Of a DNA stretch of 64,000 nucleotides, positions 33,440 through 43,639 are shown in pieces. Location: assembly GCF_000241955.1 (NCBI RefSeq), contig NC_016818.1, positions 2,480,001 to 2,544,000 of the forward strand, read 5' to 3'. The stretch's first letter is position 1. The number at the start of each line of letters is the position of its first letter. Below the pieces are notes generated by a model. That model saw only the letters and a list, made by a program, of their open reading frames with translations. It searched no databases and was not told where the DNA came from. Origin of the DNA: Rahnella aquatilis CIP 78.65 = ATCC 33071 (GTDB lineage Bacteria > Pseudomonadota > Gammaproteobacteria > Enterobacterales > Enterobacteriaceae). Made by a program: the position numbers and the translations under genes.

Positions 33440-34399
33440 ATGGCTAAGTATCAGAATTTACTGGTTGCTATAGACCCCAATCAGGATGACCAACCCGCGC
33501 TACGTCGTGCCGTTTATCTGGTGCAACGTAATGGCGGCCGCATCAAAGCCTTCCTGTCGATTTATGACTTCTCCTATGAGATGACCACCATGCTGTCCCC
33601 CGACGAACGGACCAGTATGCGACAAAGTGTGATCAGCGAACGGGAAGAATGGATTAAAGAACAGTGCCGGTATTATGTCGAAGCGGGCATTCCCATTGAT
33701 GTCAAAGTTGTCTGGCATAACAAACCTTTCGAAGCCATTATTCAGGAAGTCGTTTCCAATAATCACGATTTGTTGTTGAAAATGGCTCATCAGCACGATC
33801 GCCTTGAGTCTGTTATTTTCACCCCGACTGACTGGAACTTACTGCGTAAATGTCCGTGTCCGGTATGGATGGTGAAAGACCAGCCATGGCCGGAGGGCGG
33901 CAAAGCGGTTGTTGCCGTTAACCTTTCCAGCGAAGAACCTTATCATGACCCGCTCAACATTAAACTGGTGAAAGAAACCATTGAGCTGGCGTCTCACGTT
34001 AACCAGACGGAAGTCCATCTGGTAGGCGCCTATCCGGTTACCCCGATCAACATTGCTATCGAACTGCCGGACTTCGACCCAAGCGTATATAACGACGCCA
34101 TCCGCGGTCAGCACCTGATCGCGATGAAAGCGTTGCGCCAGAAATTCCAGCTTGATGAGAAATTCACACATGTGGAAAAAGGTCTGCCGGAAGAAGTCAT
34201 TCCTGACCTTGCAGAGCATTTGCAGGCGGGCGTCGTTGTTCTCGGCGCTATTGGTCGCACCGGCCTTTCTGCCGCATTTTTAGGGAATACTACCGAACAG
34301 GTGATCGACCATCTGAAATGTGATCTGCTGGCGATCAAACCGGATGATTTTGAATGCCCGATTACATCAGATGACGAAGAAGAAGATGAAGACGAGTAA
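33440..34399 (+). CDS. uspE: Universal stress protein E
   Basis: A 319-residue tandem universal stress protein (E. coli UspE 316), with two Usp domains at about 3-150 and 160-305. The second domain carries a nucleotide-binding-like loop in [21 protein letters not shown]-terminal wording ([21 protein letters not shown]) matches E. coli. UspE influences stress survival, motility and aggregation. AAGGAG precedes the ATG. The acidic tail (DDEEEDEDE) is longer than in E. coli. An IS200 copy begins directly after the gene. Confidence 0.96.
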   Translation: MAKYQNLLVAIDPNQDDQPALRRAVYLVQRNGGRIKAFLSIYDFSYEMTTMLSPDERTSMRQSVISEREEWIKEQCRYYVEAGIPIDVKVVWHNKPFEAIIQEVVSNNHDLLLKMAHQHDRLESVIFTPTDWNLLRKCPCPVWMVKDQPWPEGGKAVVAVNLSSEEPYHDPLNIKLVKETIELASHVNQTEVHLVGAYPVTPINIAIELPDFDPSVYNDAIRGQHLIAMKALRQKFQLDEKFTHVEKGLPEEVIPDLAEHLQAGVVVLGAIGRTGLSAAFLGNTTEQVIDHLKCDLLAIKPDDFECPITSDDEEEDEDE

Positions 34400-34417
34400 A
34401 GTCTGATTCATACATAA

Positions 34418-35125
34418 AATAAATATCCTCCGGCATAGCCGGAGGTTTTTCATATGCGCCTGTAAGGCTCTGTTACCAGCCGCGCCCTAACAGGCGCATA
34501 GCAATCTGACATTTGCATCCAAATTCGTTACTTACCGCCCGTAAACGGGCTCCCTGGATACGGGATTGATAACTGTTCCCCTAGTTTATCCTGCTCCAGT
34601 TGGTGCTTTATGTATTCCTGGATCTTCGATGTATTTTTACCCACTGTATCTACATAATACCCTCGGCACCAAAACTCCCTGTTCCTGTATTTGAATTTAA
34701 GATCACCAAATTGTTCATATAGCATCAGACTACTTTTGCCCTTCAGATACCCCATGAAGCTCGATACACTCATCTTCGGCGGGATTTCCACAAGCATATG
34801 GATGTGATCTGCACAGCATTCTGCTTCCAGAATGTGCACATTTTTCCATTCACACAGTTTTCTTAAAATACTCCCTACTGCACGGCGTTTCTCGCCGTAG
34901 AAGACCTGCCTTCGGTATTTAGGCGCGAAAACTATGTGATATTTACAGTTCCATCGGGTGTGCGCTAAGCTCTTTTCGTCCCCCATTGGGACCCCCTTTT
35001 GATTTCTTGTTTGACCAATGCAGTTGCCAGACCGCAAGGTGTTTTAACAAATCAAAAGGGGTTTTTATATCCGGCTCAAAGCTGGAAGCTTTACGGAACC
35101 CCCAGCCTAGCTGGGGGTTTTCTAT
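34418..35125 (-). mobile_element. IS200-type insertion sequence
   Basis: A 708-base element reading on the minus strand, consistent with the usual IS200 length of about 0.7 kb. Ends are estimated. The transposase-upstream end carries the hairpin CCCCCAGC-CTA-GCTGGGGG (35099-35117). The other end holds CCTCCGG/CCGGAGG (34428-34446) and an 11-bp inverted repeat TATGCGCCTGT/ACAGGCGCATA (34453-34463, 34490-34500). A 13-bp pair CCCCTTTTGATTT/AAATCAAAAGGGG (34993-35005, 35049-35061) can hide the tnpA start region, as known for IS200. There are no terminal inverted repeats or target duplications, as expected. It lies between uspE and pntB and breaks no gene. Confidence 0.88.
34528..34986 (-). CDS. 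tnpA: IS200 transposase TnpA (HUH Y1 type)
   Basis: A 152-residue single-strand DNA transposase, full length for IS200. The HUH motif is His61-Ile-His63 in CADHIHMLVE and the nucleophilic Tyr is in GYYVDTVGKN. The start is ATG 34986 (MGDEKSLAHTRWN), matching the family; longer frames to 35037 run through the regulatory hairpin. No frameshift is visible, so the element may still be active. Confidence 0.95.
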   Translation of the reverse strand: MGDEKSLAHTRWNCKYHIVFAPKYRRQVFYGEKRRAVGSILRKLCEWKNVHILEAECCADHIHMLVEIPPKMSVSSFMGYLKGKSSLMLYEQFGDLKFKYRNREFWCRGYYVDTVGKNTSKIQEYIKHQLEQDKLGEQLSIPYPGSPFTGGK

Positions 35126-35132
35126 AGACAAT

Positions 35133-35158
35133 AAAGGCCAGTCAACTGACTGGCCTTT
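35133..35158. terminator. Terminator beyond pntB
   Basis: A perfect 12-bp stem (AAAGGCCAGTCA/TGACTGGCCTTT) lies between the IS200 end and the pntB stop codon and can act on either strand. Confidence 0.8.
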
Positions 35159-35175
35159 TTCATTACGGGTTGCAA

Positions 35176-36567
35176 TTACAGCGCGCGCAGGATTTTCTCT
35201 ACGCTTTCTTTAGCATCGCCAAACAGCATTTGGGTATTTTCTTTGAAGAACAGCGGGTTCTGCACACCGGCATAACCGGTATTCATCGAACGTTTAAATA
35301 CAATCACGTTCTGCGCTTTCCAGACTTCAAGCACCGGCATACCGGCGATCGGGCTGCGCGGATCTTCCTGCGCGGCCGGGTTTACGGTGTCATTGGCACC
35401 GATAACCAGCACCACGTCGGTATCGCTGAAATCATCATTGATTTCATCCATTTCCAGCACGATGTCATACGGCACTTTTGCTTCAGCCAGTAATACGTTC
35501 ATGTGGCCCGGCAGACGCCCTGCGACAGGGTGAATACCGAAACGTACCTTGATGCCTTTCGCACGTAATTTCGCCGTGATGTCATGCACGGGATATTGCG
35601 CCTGAGCAACCGCCATGCCGTAGCCTGGGGTGATGATCACAGAACTGGCGTTTTTGAGCATGTCAGCCACGTCTTCCGCGCTGGCTTCGTGATATTCCCC
35701 CATCTCTTCAGCATTACCGGTAGAAGAACCGTCAGTACCGAAACCGCCTGCAATCACGCTGATGAACGACCGGTTCATGGCTTTACACATGATGTAGGAC
35801 AGAATCGCACCGGAAGAACCGACCAGCGCACCGGTGACGATAAGCAGGTCGTTGCTGAGCATAAAGCCCGCCGCAGCGGCAGCCCAACCGGAATAGGAGT
35901 TCAGCATGGAAACCACAACCGGCATGTCCGCACCACCGATGGATGACACCAGATGCCAGCCAAACGCCAGAGCGATCACGGTCATGATCAGTAAGGCGAG
36001 AACCTGCAGCCCTACGCTTTCGGTGCGAACGAACATCACCATCAGCAGGAAAGAAACAACCAGCGCAGCCAGATTCAGTTTATGACGATGCGGTAATGCC
36101 AGCGGTTTGGACGAAATAATCCCGCGCAGTTTGCCGAACGCCACAATCGAACCGGTAAAGGTCACTGCACCGATGAAGATACCGAGGAATACTTCGGTCA
36201 GATGGATATTTTCCATCACGCCTTCCATCGGCACTGCACCATGATCCAGATAACTGTTAAAGCCCACCAGAACCGCTGCCAGACCCACGAAGCTGTGCAG
36301 AATCGCCACCAGTTCAGGCATTTCGGTCATTTCGACTTTCCGTGCCAGATAAACACCGATCGCACCGCCGATCACCATCGCAACGATGATCCAGCCAACA
36401 TTCCCGGAGTCAGGCCCGAGAATGGTCGCGATTAACGCGATAGCCATCCCGGTAACGCCGAAAATATTACCCTGCTTGGATGTTTCATGTTTTGACAGCC
36501 CCGCAAGGCTGCAAATGAACAAAATTGCGGCAACAATATATGCTGCTGTAACTAAACCCCCAGACAT
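35176..36567 (-). CDS. pntB: NAD(P) transhydrogenase subunit beta
   Basis: A 463-residue subunit (E. coli 462) of the proton-translocating transhydrogenase. About nine membrane helices make up residues 1-270 ([20 protein letters not shown] at the start). They are followed by the NADP(H)-binding domain III, with [27 protein letters not shown] and [11 protein letters not shown]. It couples hydride transfer from NADH to NADP+ to proton entry at the inner membrane. It starts 9 bases after pntA. Confidence 0.97.
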   Translation of the reverse strand: MSGGLVTAAYIVAAILFICSLAGLSKHETSKQGNIFGVTGMAIALIATILGPDSGNVGWIIVAMVIGGAIGVYLARKVEMTEMPELVAILHSFVGLAAVLVGFNSYLDHGAVPMEGVMENIHLTEVFLGIFIGAVTFTGSIVAFGKLRGIISSKPLALPHRHKLNLAALVVSFLLMVMFVRTESVGLQVLALLIMTVIALAFGWHLVSSIGGADMPVVVSMLNSYSGWAAAAAGFMLSNDLLIVTGALVGSSGAILSYIMCKAMNRSFISVIAGGFGTDGSSTGNAEEMGEYHEASAEDVADMLKNASSVIITPGYGMAVAQAQYPVHDITAKLRAKGIKVRFGIHPVAGRLPGHMNVLLAEAKVPYDIVLEMDEINDDFSDTDVVLVIGANDTVNPAAQEDPRSPIAGMPVLEVWKAQNVIVFKRSMNTGYAGVQNPLFFKENTQMLFGDAKESVEKILRAL

Positions 36568-36576
36568 ATATTCCCC

Positions 36577-38106
36577 TTAGTTCTTACGAAACATCTTCAG
36601 CATGCGCTGAGTGACGGTGAATCCGCCGAAAATATTGATACTGGCAATCAGAACCGCGACGAAGGACAGGAAACTCACCCAGCCGCCGTGACCAATTTGC
36701 AGTACGGCACCGACGACGATAATCCCTGAGATGGCGTTAGTCACCGACATCAGCGGGGTATGCAGCGCATGACTGACATTCCATACCACGTAATAACCGA
36801 CCACGCAGGACAGCGCGAACACGGTAAAGTGAGAAAGGAACTCTTTCGGAGCCACATTCGCCAGCCAGCCAAACAGCACAATAGCCACTGCCATAATGAT
36901 GAATTTGGTCCACGGCGAGGCCGGTTTGGCTTCCACTTTGGCAACCGGTTCTGCGGCTTTCGCAGCCTGAGGCTGGGCAGATACCTGAATCGGCGGTGCG
37001 GGCCAGGTCACTTCACCGGATTTTACGACTGTCACACCGCGCACCACGGTATCTTCGAAATCAACCTCGATTTCTCCGTTCTTCTCTTTGCACAGCAGCT
37101 TCAGCAGGTTAACCAGATTGGTGCCGTAAAGCTGGGAAGACTGTGTTGGCAGACGGCTTGGCAAATCGGTATAACCGATAATCTTCACGCCGTTTTCAGT
37201 GGTGGTGATTTTATCTGCGACAGTCAGCTCACAGTTACCGCCTGTCTGGGCTGCCAGATCGACGATCACACTGCCCGGTTTCATGGACGCGACCATCTCT
37301 TTGGTGATGAGCTTCGGTGCAGGACGGCCAGGGATCAGCGCGGTCGTGACGATAATGTCCACTTCTTCGGCCTGCGCCGCAAACAGCGCCATTTCCGCTT
37401 TAATAAACGCTTCGGACATCACTTTGGCGTAACCGTCGCCGTTGCCTGCTTCTTCCTCAAAATCCAGCTCGAGGAATTCAGCCCCCATACTTTTGACCTG
37501 CTCTTTTACTTCAGGGCGGGTATCAAACGCGCGGACGATAGCACCGAGGCTGCCAGCTGCACCGATAGCAGCCAGACCAGCCACACCGGCACCGATAATC
37601 ATCACTTTTGCCGGCGGCACTTTACCTGCGGCAGTGATTTGCCCGGTAAAGAAACGACCGAATTCATGCGCCGCTTCAACAATCGCACGGTAACCGGCGA
37701 TGTTAGCCATTGAACTCAGGGCGTCGAGGGACTGCGCGCGGGAAATACGCGGCACAGAATCCATAGCCATTGCGGTTACCTGACGGTCGGCCAGTTTTTG
37801 GATCAGCTCAGGGTTTTGCGCAGGCCAGATAAAGCTGACTAACGTGGTTCCTGCCTGTAATTTATCGATTTCATCGTTTTCAGGCGCATTAACCTTCAAA
37901 ACGATATCTGATTGCCATACATCATCGCCGCTGACGATCGTCGCCCCCGCTTGCTCATAAGCAGAGTCTTCAAAGCTGGCTAACTTACCGGCACCCTGTT
38001 CGATAGCAACCGTAAAGCCGAGTTTCAGCAACTGTTCCACCGTTTTCGGCGTGGCTGCAACCCTGGCTTCATTGGTCAACCGCTCTCTTGGTACACCAAT
38101 ACGCAT
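36577..38106 (-). CDS. pntA: NAD(P) transhydrogenase subunit alpha
   Basis: A 509-residue subunit (E. coli 510). The N-terminal NAD(H)-binding domain I begins at [17 protein letters not shown] and includes the Rossmann loop [21 protein letters not shown]; it ends in four membrane helices from about residue 400. ATG 38106 is chosen; an extension to 38151 adds sequence not found in PntA. It is the first gene of the pntAB operon and is divergent from ydgH, the E. coli arrangement. Confidence 0.97.
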   Translation of the reverse strand: MRIGVPRERLTNEARVAATPKTVEQLLKLGFTVAIEQGAGKLASFEDSAYEQAGATIVSGDDVWQSDIVLKVNAPENDEIDKLQAGTTLVSFIWPAQNPELIQKLADRQVTAMAMDSVPRISRAQSLDALSSMANIAGYRAIVEAAHEFGRFFTGQITAAGKVPPAKVMIIGAGVAGLAAIGAAGSLGAIVRAFDTRPEVKEQVKSMGAEFLELDFEEEAGNGDGYAKVMSEAFIKAEMALFAAQAEEVDIIVTTALIPGRPAPKLITKEMVASMKPGSVIVDLAAQTGGNCELTVADKITTTENGVKIIGYTDLPSRLPTQSSQLYGTNLVNLLKLLCKEKNGEIEVDFEDTVVRGVTVVKSGEVTWPAPPIQVSAQPQAAKAAEPVAKVEAKPASPWTKFIIMAVAIVLFGWLANVAPKEFLSHFTVFALSCVVGYYVVWNVSHALHTPLMSVTNAISGIIVVGAVLQIGHGGWVSFLSFVAVLIASINIFGGFTVTQRMLKMFRKN

Positions 38107-38643
38107 AGTATTCCCTTCACCCTTTTCATTGATGATTTTTGTCATCGACATAACAATTCAAGTACAGGCCTGTCGGTTAATAGTCGTCACCGAATTATAT
38201 TTTTTCAGGCTGGTTATAACCTACTGAATATCTAATCAATAATCTACGTATCACAGCGATAGACAGGCAATTAATAATAAAAAAATTGATATAGTCCGCA
38301 AACCTGCTGCAAACCCTAAGAAACAAGCCTTTAATCTACCTTATAACTCGCATAACACCGGATCAATCACTCAGACTTCCCCTACCATAACCCGCTCAGG
38401 CTGGGCATAAAAGTTAGAAAATAGTGAATAATTAACATTTATTTCACTACCTGGATTATTCAACAAACTTATATACGTTATGTGCAGTGAAAAAAGTAAT
38501 GTGATATGTCGTTCGTGCCCGCATTATTGCCATAAATTGCTGAGACACTCGGCATTGTTACATGCAATAATCGGCCGCTAACCTGTTACACATCAAGAAT
38601 TCAGCACGTTTCAACATTACTGCGCAAGGTGAAAGGATTTTTT
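38107..38643. promoter_or_regulatory. Divergent pntA/ydgH upstream region
   Basis: A 537-base AT-rich stretch without a convincing gene. It must hold the promoters of both genes; I could not assign a -35/-10 pair with confidence and see no repeats or riboswitch-like fold. Confidence 0.5.
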
Positions 38644-39597
38644 ATGAAGCTGACAAAAACGATCATCGCATCGGCCCTGTTTTCTGTTTCTGCGCTGTCT
38701 GCTGCACATGCCGCGCAGGAAATTAGCCCGCAGAAAGCAGCAGCCATTAAGCCTTTTGATCGCATTGTTATTACCGGGCGATTCAACACGCTGGGCGACG
38801 CCGCTGACGCCGTTTCCCGCCGTGCCGATACGCTGGGTGCAGATTATTTTTATATTCAGGATACCAACAGCACTAACAATAGCGGCAACTGGCGCGTAGT
38901 TGCAGACATCTATAAAAAAGATGCGCCAGAAATCAGCAACGAACCTCACTATCGTGTTATCAACGGGGTGGTTGAATTGCCTAAAGACGTTGCTTACGGC
39001 CTCGAACCTTTCGATACCGTCACAGTTAACGGTTTCTACCGCAGCCAGCCAGACGTCAACGATGCCATTACGAAAGCAGCGAAAGAAAAAGGGGCATATT
39101 CCTTCTTCATCGTTCGCCAGGTTGACGCCAACAGCGGCGGCAACCAGTACATCACGGCCTTCATTTATAAGAAAGATGCACAAAAACGCGTTGTCCAGTC
39201 TCCGGATGCTATCCCTGCTGATTCTGAAGCCGGTAAAGCAGCACTGGCAGCGGGCGGCGCAGCGGCAGCCAGGGTTGAAATCCCGGGTGTGGCTTCCTCT
39301 GGCAGCCCAAGCCGTGATGTCGGTCGTTTCTTTGAAACACAGTCATCAACCGGCAAACGTTACACTGTCACTGCAACAAACGGTGCCAAGATTCAGGAGG
39401 TGAATGACGTGACCGCCGCACAGATGGTTCCGTTTGATTCCACCACTTTCACCGGCCACTTCAACAGCACCACGGATGTTTCGCAGGAAGTGGCGAACCG
39501 TGCGGCTGCCAAAGGTGCCAAGTTCTACCACATTACCCGTCAGTGGCAGAACAAGAGCGGTGGTAACCTGACTGTAAGCGCAGACTTCTTCAAATAA
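38644..39597 (+). CDS. ydgH: YdgH, triple YdgH/BhsA/McbA-domain periplasmic protein
   Basis: A 317-residue exported protein. The signal peptide ends at AAHAAQ. Three copies of the small YdgH/BhsA domain follow at about 45-105, 120-175 and 255-315. Each has the pattern IxxxGxF(N/Y)S...A...KGA..(Y/F)xI.....(N/S)GG.......IYKK (compare RIVITGRFNTLGD, TVNGFYRSQPD, TFTGHFNSTTD). Members of this family are envelope stress proteins of unknown biochemical role. The start at 38644 has AAGGATTTTTT upstream; GTG at 38629 is a less likely alternative. Confidence 0.9.
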   Translation: MKLTKTIIASALFSVSALSAAHAAQEISPQKAAAIKPFDRIVITGRFNTLGDAADAVSRRADTLGADYFYIQDTNSTNNSGNWRVVADIYKKDAPEISNEPHYRVINGVVELPKDVAYGLEPFDTVTVNGFYRSQPDVNDAITKAAKEKGAYSFFIVRQVDANSGGNQYITAFIYKKDAQKRVVQSPDAIPADSEAGKAALAAGGAAAARVEIPGVASSGSPSRDVGRFFETQSSTGKRYTVTATNGAKIQEVNDVTAAQMVPFDSTTFTGHFNSTTDVSQEVANRAAAKGAKFYHITRQWQNKSGGNLTVSADFFK

Positions 39598-39616
39598 GTC
39601 TGCGCAGCACACAGCA

Positions 39617-39647
39617 AAAAGGCAGCCCGTAGTTGTGGCTGCCTTTT
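39617..39647. terminator. Terminator between ydgH and the M19 dipeptidase gene
   Basis: An 11-bp perfect stem (AAAAGGCAGCC/GGCTGCCTTTT) with T-runs lies between two convergent stops. Confidence 0.9.
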
Positions 39648-39670
39648 CTTTTACTGCCCTGCCTGCTGAC

Positions 39671-40783
39671 TCAGTTTCCCCAGGTACGCTCCAGCACGTT
39701 CACCCAGTTTTTGTAGCAGATTTTTTCCAGCAGTTCCTTGCCATAACCCGCTTTGCGCAACGCTTCAACCAGCACCGGTAACCCGCGCACATCTTTTAAG
39801 AACGGTGCCATTGAGGCTCCGTCAAAGTCTGACCCCAATCCGACACCCTCCTCACCCAGATGCTCAATCAGATAATCCACATGACGCACCATAATATCGG
39901 TGCCGGTATCGTCACTGCGTCTGCCGTCTTCGCGCAGGAATGGCACCGCAAAGTTCAGCCCGACGAAGCCGTGGCTTTCCCTGATGGCACCCAGTTGTTT
40001 ATCGGTCAGGTTACGTGACTGCGGGCAGATGCTGAACGCATTGGAATGGCTGGCCACCAGCGGCGCATCACTTAATTCGGCCACCTGCCAGAAGCCTTTT
40101 TCATTCAGATGCGAGAGATCAATCATGATGCGTTTCTGGTTACAGGCTTTCACCAGACGCACACCCGCCCCGGTCAGCCCCGGCCCGGTATCCGGTGAGG
40201 TCTGATATTTAAACGGCACGCCCTCACCGAAAATGTTCGGACGACTCCATACCGGCCCCAGAGAACGCAGCCCCATGCTGTACAGCACCTCGAGATTATA
40301 CAAATCCTCATCAATCGCCTCGGCGCCTTCGATATGCATAACCACAGCTAATGCATGGTTATGCATTGACTGCCTGATGTCCTGCGCGGTGCGGCAAATC
40401 TTCACCTTCCCCTGCGATTGCGCTTCGATTCTCAGCAGGAATGCCATCATGCCAAATGTGACATCACGCGCAAAATCGAAAGAAGGTGTCGGGGAAAAAT
40501 CAGGATGTTTTTGAGTACCTTCCGGCAGGAAACGCGTATCCACTGAACGATCCGGCACGCTATTTGCTAGATCAACATCAGGAGTCGGCACCCAGGCGGC
40601 GAAAAGCCCGCCAGCAAAGCCTGCTTCACGACAGCGCGGCAGGTCCAGTTGTCCGCTGGCGGGTCCCTGAAGGAATGCGCGTTCAGGATCCTGACGATGT
40701 TCTGTCCAAAGTTGCAGCAAAACATCGTTATGTCCATCAAAAACCGGCATTAATTCTTCAGTTCCGTGCGCTACGTTATTCAT
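39671..40783 (-). CDS. Membrane dipeptidase-type metallopeptidase (family M19)
   Basis: A 370-residue TIM-barrel zinc dipeptidase. Metal ligands are seen in FDGHNDVLLQLW (His-x-Asp), in the bridging Glu of VVMHIEGAEAID and in PLVASHSNAFSICP, with GLGSDFDGAS near the end. No signal peptide is visible, so it should be cytoplasmic. M19 enzymes cleave dipeptides with a C-terminal D-residue as well as ordinary ones, and some bacterial members also act on D-aminoacyl bonds. It is divergent from the peptide ABC operon whose last gene is a D-aminopeptidase. That suggests one pathway for D-residue peptides. Confidence 0.87.
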   Translation of the reverse strand: MNNVAHGTEELMPVFDGHNDVLLQLWTEHRQDPERAFLQGPASGQLDLPRCREAGFAGGLFAAWVPTPDVDLANSVPDRSVDTRFLPEGTQKHPDFSPTPSFDFARDVTFGMMAFLLRIEAQSQGKVKICRTAQDIRQSMHNHALAVVMHIEGAEAIDEDLYNLEVLYSMGLRSLGPVWSRPNIFGEGVPFKYQTSPDTGPGLTGAGVRLVKACNQKRIMIDLSHLNEKGFWQVAELSDAPLVASHSNAFSICPQSRNLTDKQLGAIRESHGFVGLNFAVPFLREDGRRSDDTGTDIMVRHVDYLIEHLGEEGVGLGSDFDGASMAPFLKDVRGLPVLVEALRKAGYGKELLEKICYKNWVNVLERTWGN

Positions 40784-41033
40784 AAAAAAGGTCTACCTTT
40801 GATTGAGCATGGCTAAGACAACGGAGATTTGTTCATGCGGGGTGCAGTCATGGCGTCATGCTGCACCAGCGTTGAACACAGACAGTACGCTTCACATTAG
40901 TTTTTTCGATATGAAACGTCGACGAGTGCAAAGCAACGGTTTTTCATTTAAGCCAGTTGCCCGGTGTTAAGTCAAGGGTTTGCCACTGTAATTTTTAATT
41001 TTACTTTTATATATCAACACGATGGGAGTAGTT
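40784..41033. promoter_or_regulatory. Divergent promoter region of the peptide-uptake cluster
   Basis: This 250-base gap separates the M19 gene and the ABC operon. It presumably holds both promoters. An AT-rich segment sits at about 40988-41016. No regulator gene is adjacent and no clear operator palindrome stands out. Confidence 0.45.
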
Positions 41034-42629
41034 ATGGTTACCAGGCGTCAATTTGTTACCGGTTTTTCCGCAATACCTGTGCTGTCGTATCTGAAGTTTG
41101 ATGCCGTCTTTGCTGCCACCCCGGCATCGATACTGGTCATGGCCATTCAGCTCGACATTGTTACCAGCCTTGATCCGCATGAAAGCTTCGAATCCGTGGG
41201 CAGTGAAATTACCGGCAATATGTATCAGCAACTGGTGAAACCTAAACTGGCGTCCCCTGATGAAATCGAGGGTGATCTGGCTGTTTCATGGACCGCTTCT
41301 GATGACAAAAAAACCTTTACCTTCACACTGGATCCGAAAGCCAAATGGGCCGATGGCAAACCGGTCACCGCAGAAGATGCCGCTTTCTCCCTGCAACGTG
41401 TGGTCAAACTCGATAAGAGCCCGGCCTATATCATTAACCAGTTTGGTTACACCAAAGATAACGTCGACAGCCTGATCACCGCCCCTGACGCCGAAACGCT
41501 GGTGATTAAAACCGCTGAACCGGCATCTGAATCCTTCCTGCTCTATTGCCTGACCGCCAACGTCGGCAGCATCGTGCAAAAATCTGCCTGTCTTGCGAAT
41601 CAGGTCGGAGATGATCTGGGTAACGCATGGCTGAAGAAAAACAGTGCCGGTTCGGGGGCGTTCAAACTGCGCGACTGGAAAGTCAGTGAATCTGTGATTC
41701 TGGAAAGCAACAAAAACAACCCGCATGCAGGCAAGATCCAGCGCATCATTATGCGCCACATCATCGACCCTTCCGCGCAGTTGCTGATGCTGCAAAAAGG
41801 CGATGTGGATATCGCCCGTAACCTGACCACCGAACAGTTACGTCCGCTGATTAACGACAAAAACTTCACGCTGGTACAAAAAGGCATCGCCGGTACCTTT
41901 ATGCTGTCTGCCAATACCGCACATCCGAATCTGGCTAAACCGCAGGTCTGGCAGGCGATCAAATGGGCCATCGATTACGAGAACATCCAGCAGCATATCG
42001 TGCCGCTGACCCACAAAATCCATCAGAGCTTCCTGCCGGAAGGTTTCCCGGCGGCAGTGAATACCATCATGTACAAACGTGATGTGGCTAAAGCCAAAGC
42101 GCTGCTGGCCGAAGCCGGTTTCCCTGACGGTTTTGAAATTACATTAGATCACTACTCCGCCTCACCCTCTTCTGACATCGTGCAGGCATTGCAGTCAAAC
42201 CTCGCGGAAGTCGGGATTAAAGTCACGCTGCTGGCGGCGGAAAGCCGTCAGGTCCTGACTAAAATGCGTGCGCGTCAGCAACAACTGGCGATGACCCAAT
42301 GGGGCGCGGACTACTTTGACCCTAACTCTAACGCCGAAGCCTTCTGCAGCAATCCGGATAACACCGACAAAGCCAAGAGCCGCACACTGGCATGGCGCTG
42401 CAGTTGGCAGGATAAAGAAATTTCAGATCTCAGCACCAAAGCGCTGAAAGAATCGGATCCGGCCACCCGCATCAAACTGTATGAACAATTGCAGACCAGA
42501 CATATGGAAAACAGCCCGTTTGCCATCATGCTGCAACCGACCATGACCGCCGCCTGCCGCAGCGTGATTTCCGGTGTGGTATTAACTGTAATGAGCACCA
42601 GCCCCTACGAGAAGGTTGTTAAAGCGTGA
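41034..42629 (+). CDS. Dipeptide/oligopeptide ABC transporter substrate-binding protein
   Basis: A 531-residue family 5 solute-binding protein (DppA/OppA type). The leader MVTRRQFVTGFSAIPVLSYL carries a twin-arginine (RRQF) Tat motif rather than a plain Sec signal, which is less common for this family. The signature is seen in LVKPKLASPDEIEGDLAVSWT and the two-lobed body. GGGAG before 41034 decides the start over the ATG at 41022. The gene is the first of a five-gene ABC operon plus a D-aminopeptidase, so its ligand is probably a short peptide, possibly one with D-residues. Confidence 0.88.
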   Translation: MVTRRQFVTGFSAIPVLSYLKFDAVFAATPASILVMAIQLDIVTSLDPHESFESVGSEITGNMYQQLVKPKLASPDEIEGDLAVSWTASDDKKTFTFTLDPKAKWADGKPVTAEDAAFSLQRVVKLDKSPAYIINQFGYTKDNVDSLITAPDAETLVIKTAEPASESFLLYCLTANVGSIVQKSACLANQVGDDLGNAWLKKNSAGSGAFKLRDWKVSESVILESNKNNPHAGKIQRIIMRHIIDPSAQLLMLQKGDVDIARNLTTEQLRPLINDKNFTLVQKGIAGTFMLSANTAHPNLAKPQVWQAIKWAIDYENIQQHIVPLTHKIHQSFLPEGFPAAVNTIMYKRDVAKAKALLAEAGFPDGFEITLDHYSASPSSDIVQALQSNLAEVGIKVTLLAAESRQVLTKMRARQQQLAMTQWGADYFDPNSNAEAFCSNPDNTDKAKSRTLAWRCSWQDKEISDLSTKALKESDPATRIKLYEQLQTRHMENSPFAIMLQPTMTAACRSVISGVVLTVMSTSPYEKVVKA

Positions 42630-43639
42630 GCAAGAGACTCAAAGGTTTTCTGAGTACCTGCATCAGCGTTTGTCTTACTTTGTTTGGTCTGTCGGTAGTG
42701 ACTTTTTTTATTGGTCGCGTAATGCCGACGGACCCGGTTCTGGCTGCGGTTGGCGATAACGCCCCGCAGGCAGTCGTCGAACGGGTTCGTCATGAAATGG
42801 GGCTGGATCAGCCCCTCTGGTTGCAGTTTTTCCATTATCTCAGTCAGGTATTCCACGGTGATTTAGGGCGTTCGGCCCTGACCTCCAATCTGGTCACTAC
42901 GGACATCGCCCGGTTTTTCCCGGCAACCCTGGAACTGGCCACGGCGGCCATAATTATTGCGGCCATTGTCGGCATTCCGCTGGGCGTCTGGGCCGCTACC
43001 CGTCAGGGAAGCTGGATTGATCAGACTATCCGCGTGGTCTGTCTGGCCGGTCACTCGCTGCCGGTGTTTGTACTGGCCCTGCTCAGCCTGCTGATTTTCT
43101 ACTCCGCTCTGGGTATTGCGCCGGGGCCGGGACGTCAGGACATCATCTATCAGGATATGATCCCGCAGGTGACCGGTTTACTGACGGTCGATTCCCTGCT
43201 GGCCGGTGACATGGGCGCATTTTGGGATGCCCTCGCCCATATGGTGCAGCCGGTGCTGATCCTCGCGTATTTCAGCATGGCCTATATCACCCGCATGACC
43301 CGTACTTTTATGCTCAACGCACTGGGCGGAGAATACGTGATCACCGCCCGCGCCAAGGGGCTTTCGGCTCAGCGTGTGATCTGGAAACATGCGTTCCCGA
43401 CCGTCGGCGTACAGCTAATCACCGTGCTGGCACTGACGTACGCGGGTTTGCTCGAAGGCGCCGTGGTCACAGAAAACGTCTTCTCCTGGCCGGGTCTCGG
43501 ACAATATCTCACCGTGTCGCTGATGAACGCAGATATGAACCCGGTGATCGGCTCAACGCTGCTGATTGGCGCGATTTATGTGCTGCTCAACCTGCTGGCT
43601 GACCTTCTCTACCGACTATTGGATCCCCGCGTAAAATGA
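42626..43639 (+). CDS. Peptide ABC transporter permease (DppB type)
   Basis: A 337-residue inner-membrane permease with six predicted helices. The N-terminal family pattern FFIGRVMPTDPV and the cytoplasmic EAA-type loop GGEYVITARAKGLSAQRVIWKHAFP are present. GTG start; it overlaps the end of the binding-protein gene by 4 bases, so translation is coupled. Confidence 0.9.
   Translation: MSKRLKGFLSTCISVCLTLFGLSVVTFFIGRVMPTDPVLAAVGDNAPQAVVERVRHEMGLDQPLWLQFFHYLSQVFHGDLGRSALTSNLVTTDIARFFPATLELATAAIIIAAIVGIPLGVWAATRQGSWIDQTIRVVCLAGHSLPVFVLALLSLLIFYSALGIAPGPGRQDIIYQDMIPQVTGLLTVDSLLAGDMGAFWDALAHMVQPVLILAYFSMAYITRMTRTFMLNALGGEYVITARAKGLSAQRVIWKHAFPTVGVQLITVLALTYAGLLEGAVVTENVFSWPGLGQYLTVSLMNADMNPVIGSTLLIGAIYVLLNLLADLLYRLLDPRVK

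Noticed and set aside
36760..37713. 317-codon open frame antisense to pntA
   Set aside because: pntA is certain; the antisense product is His/Arg-rich without motifs.
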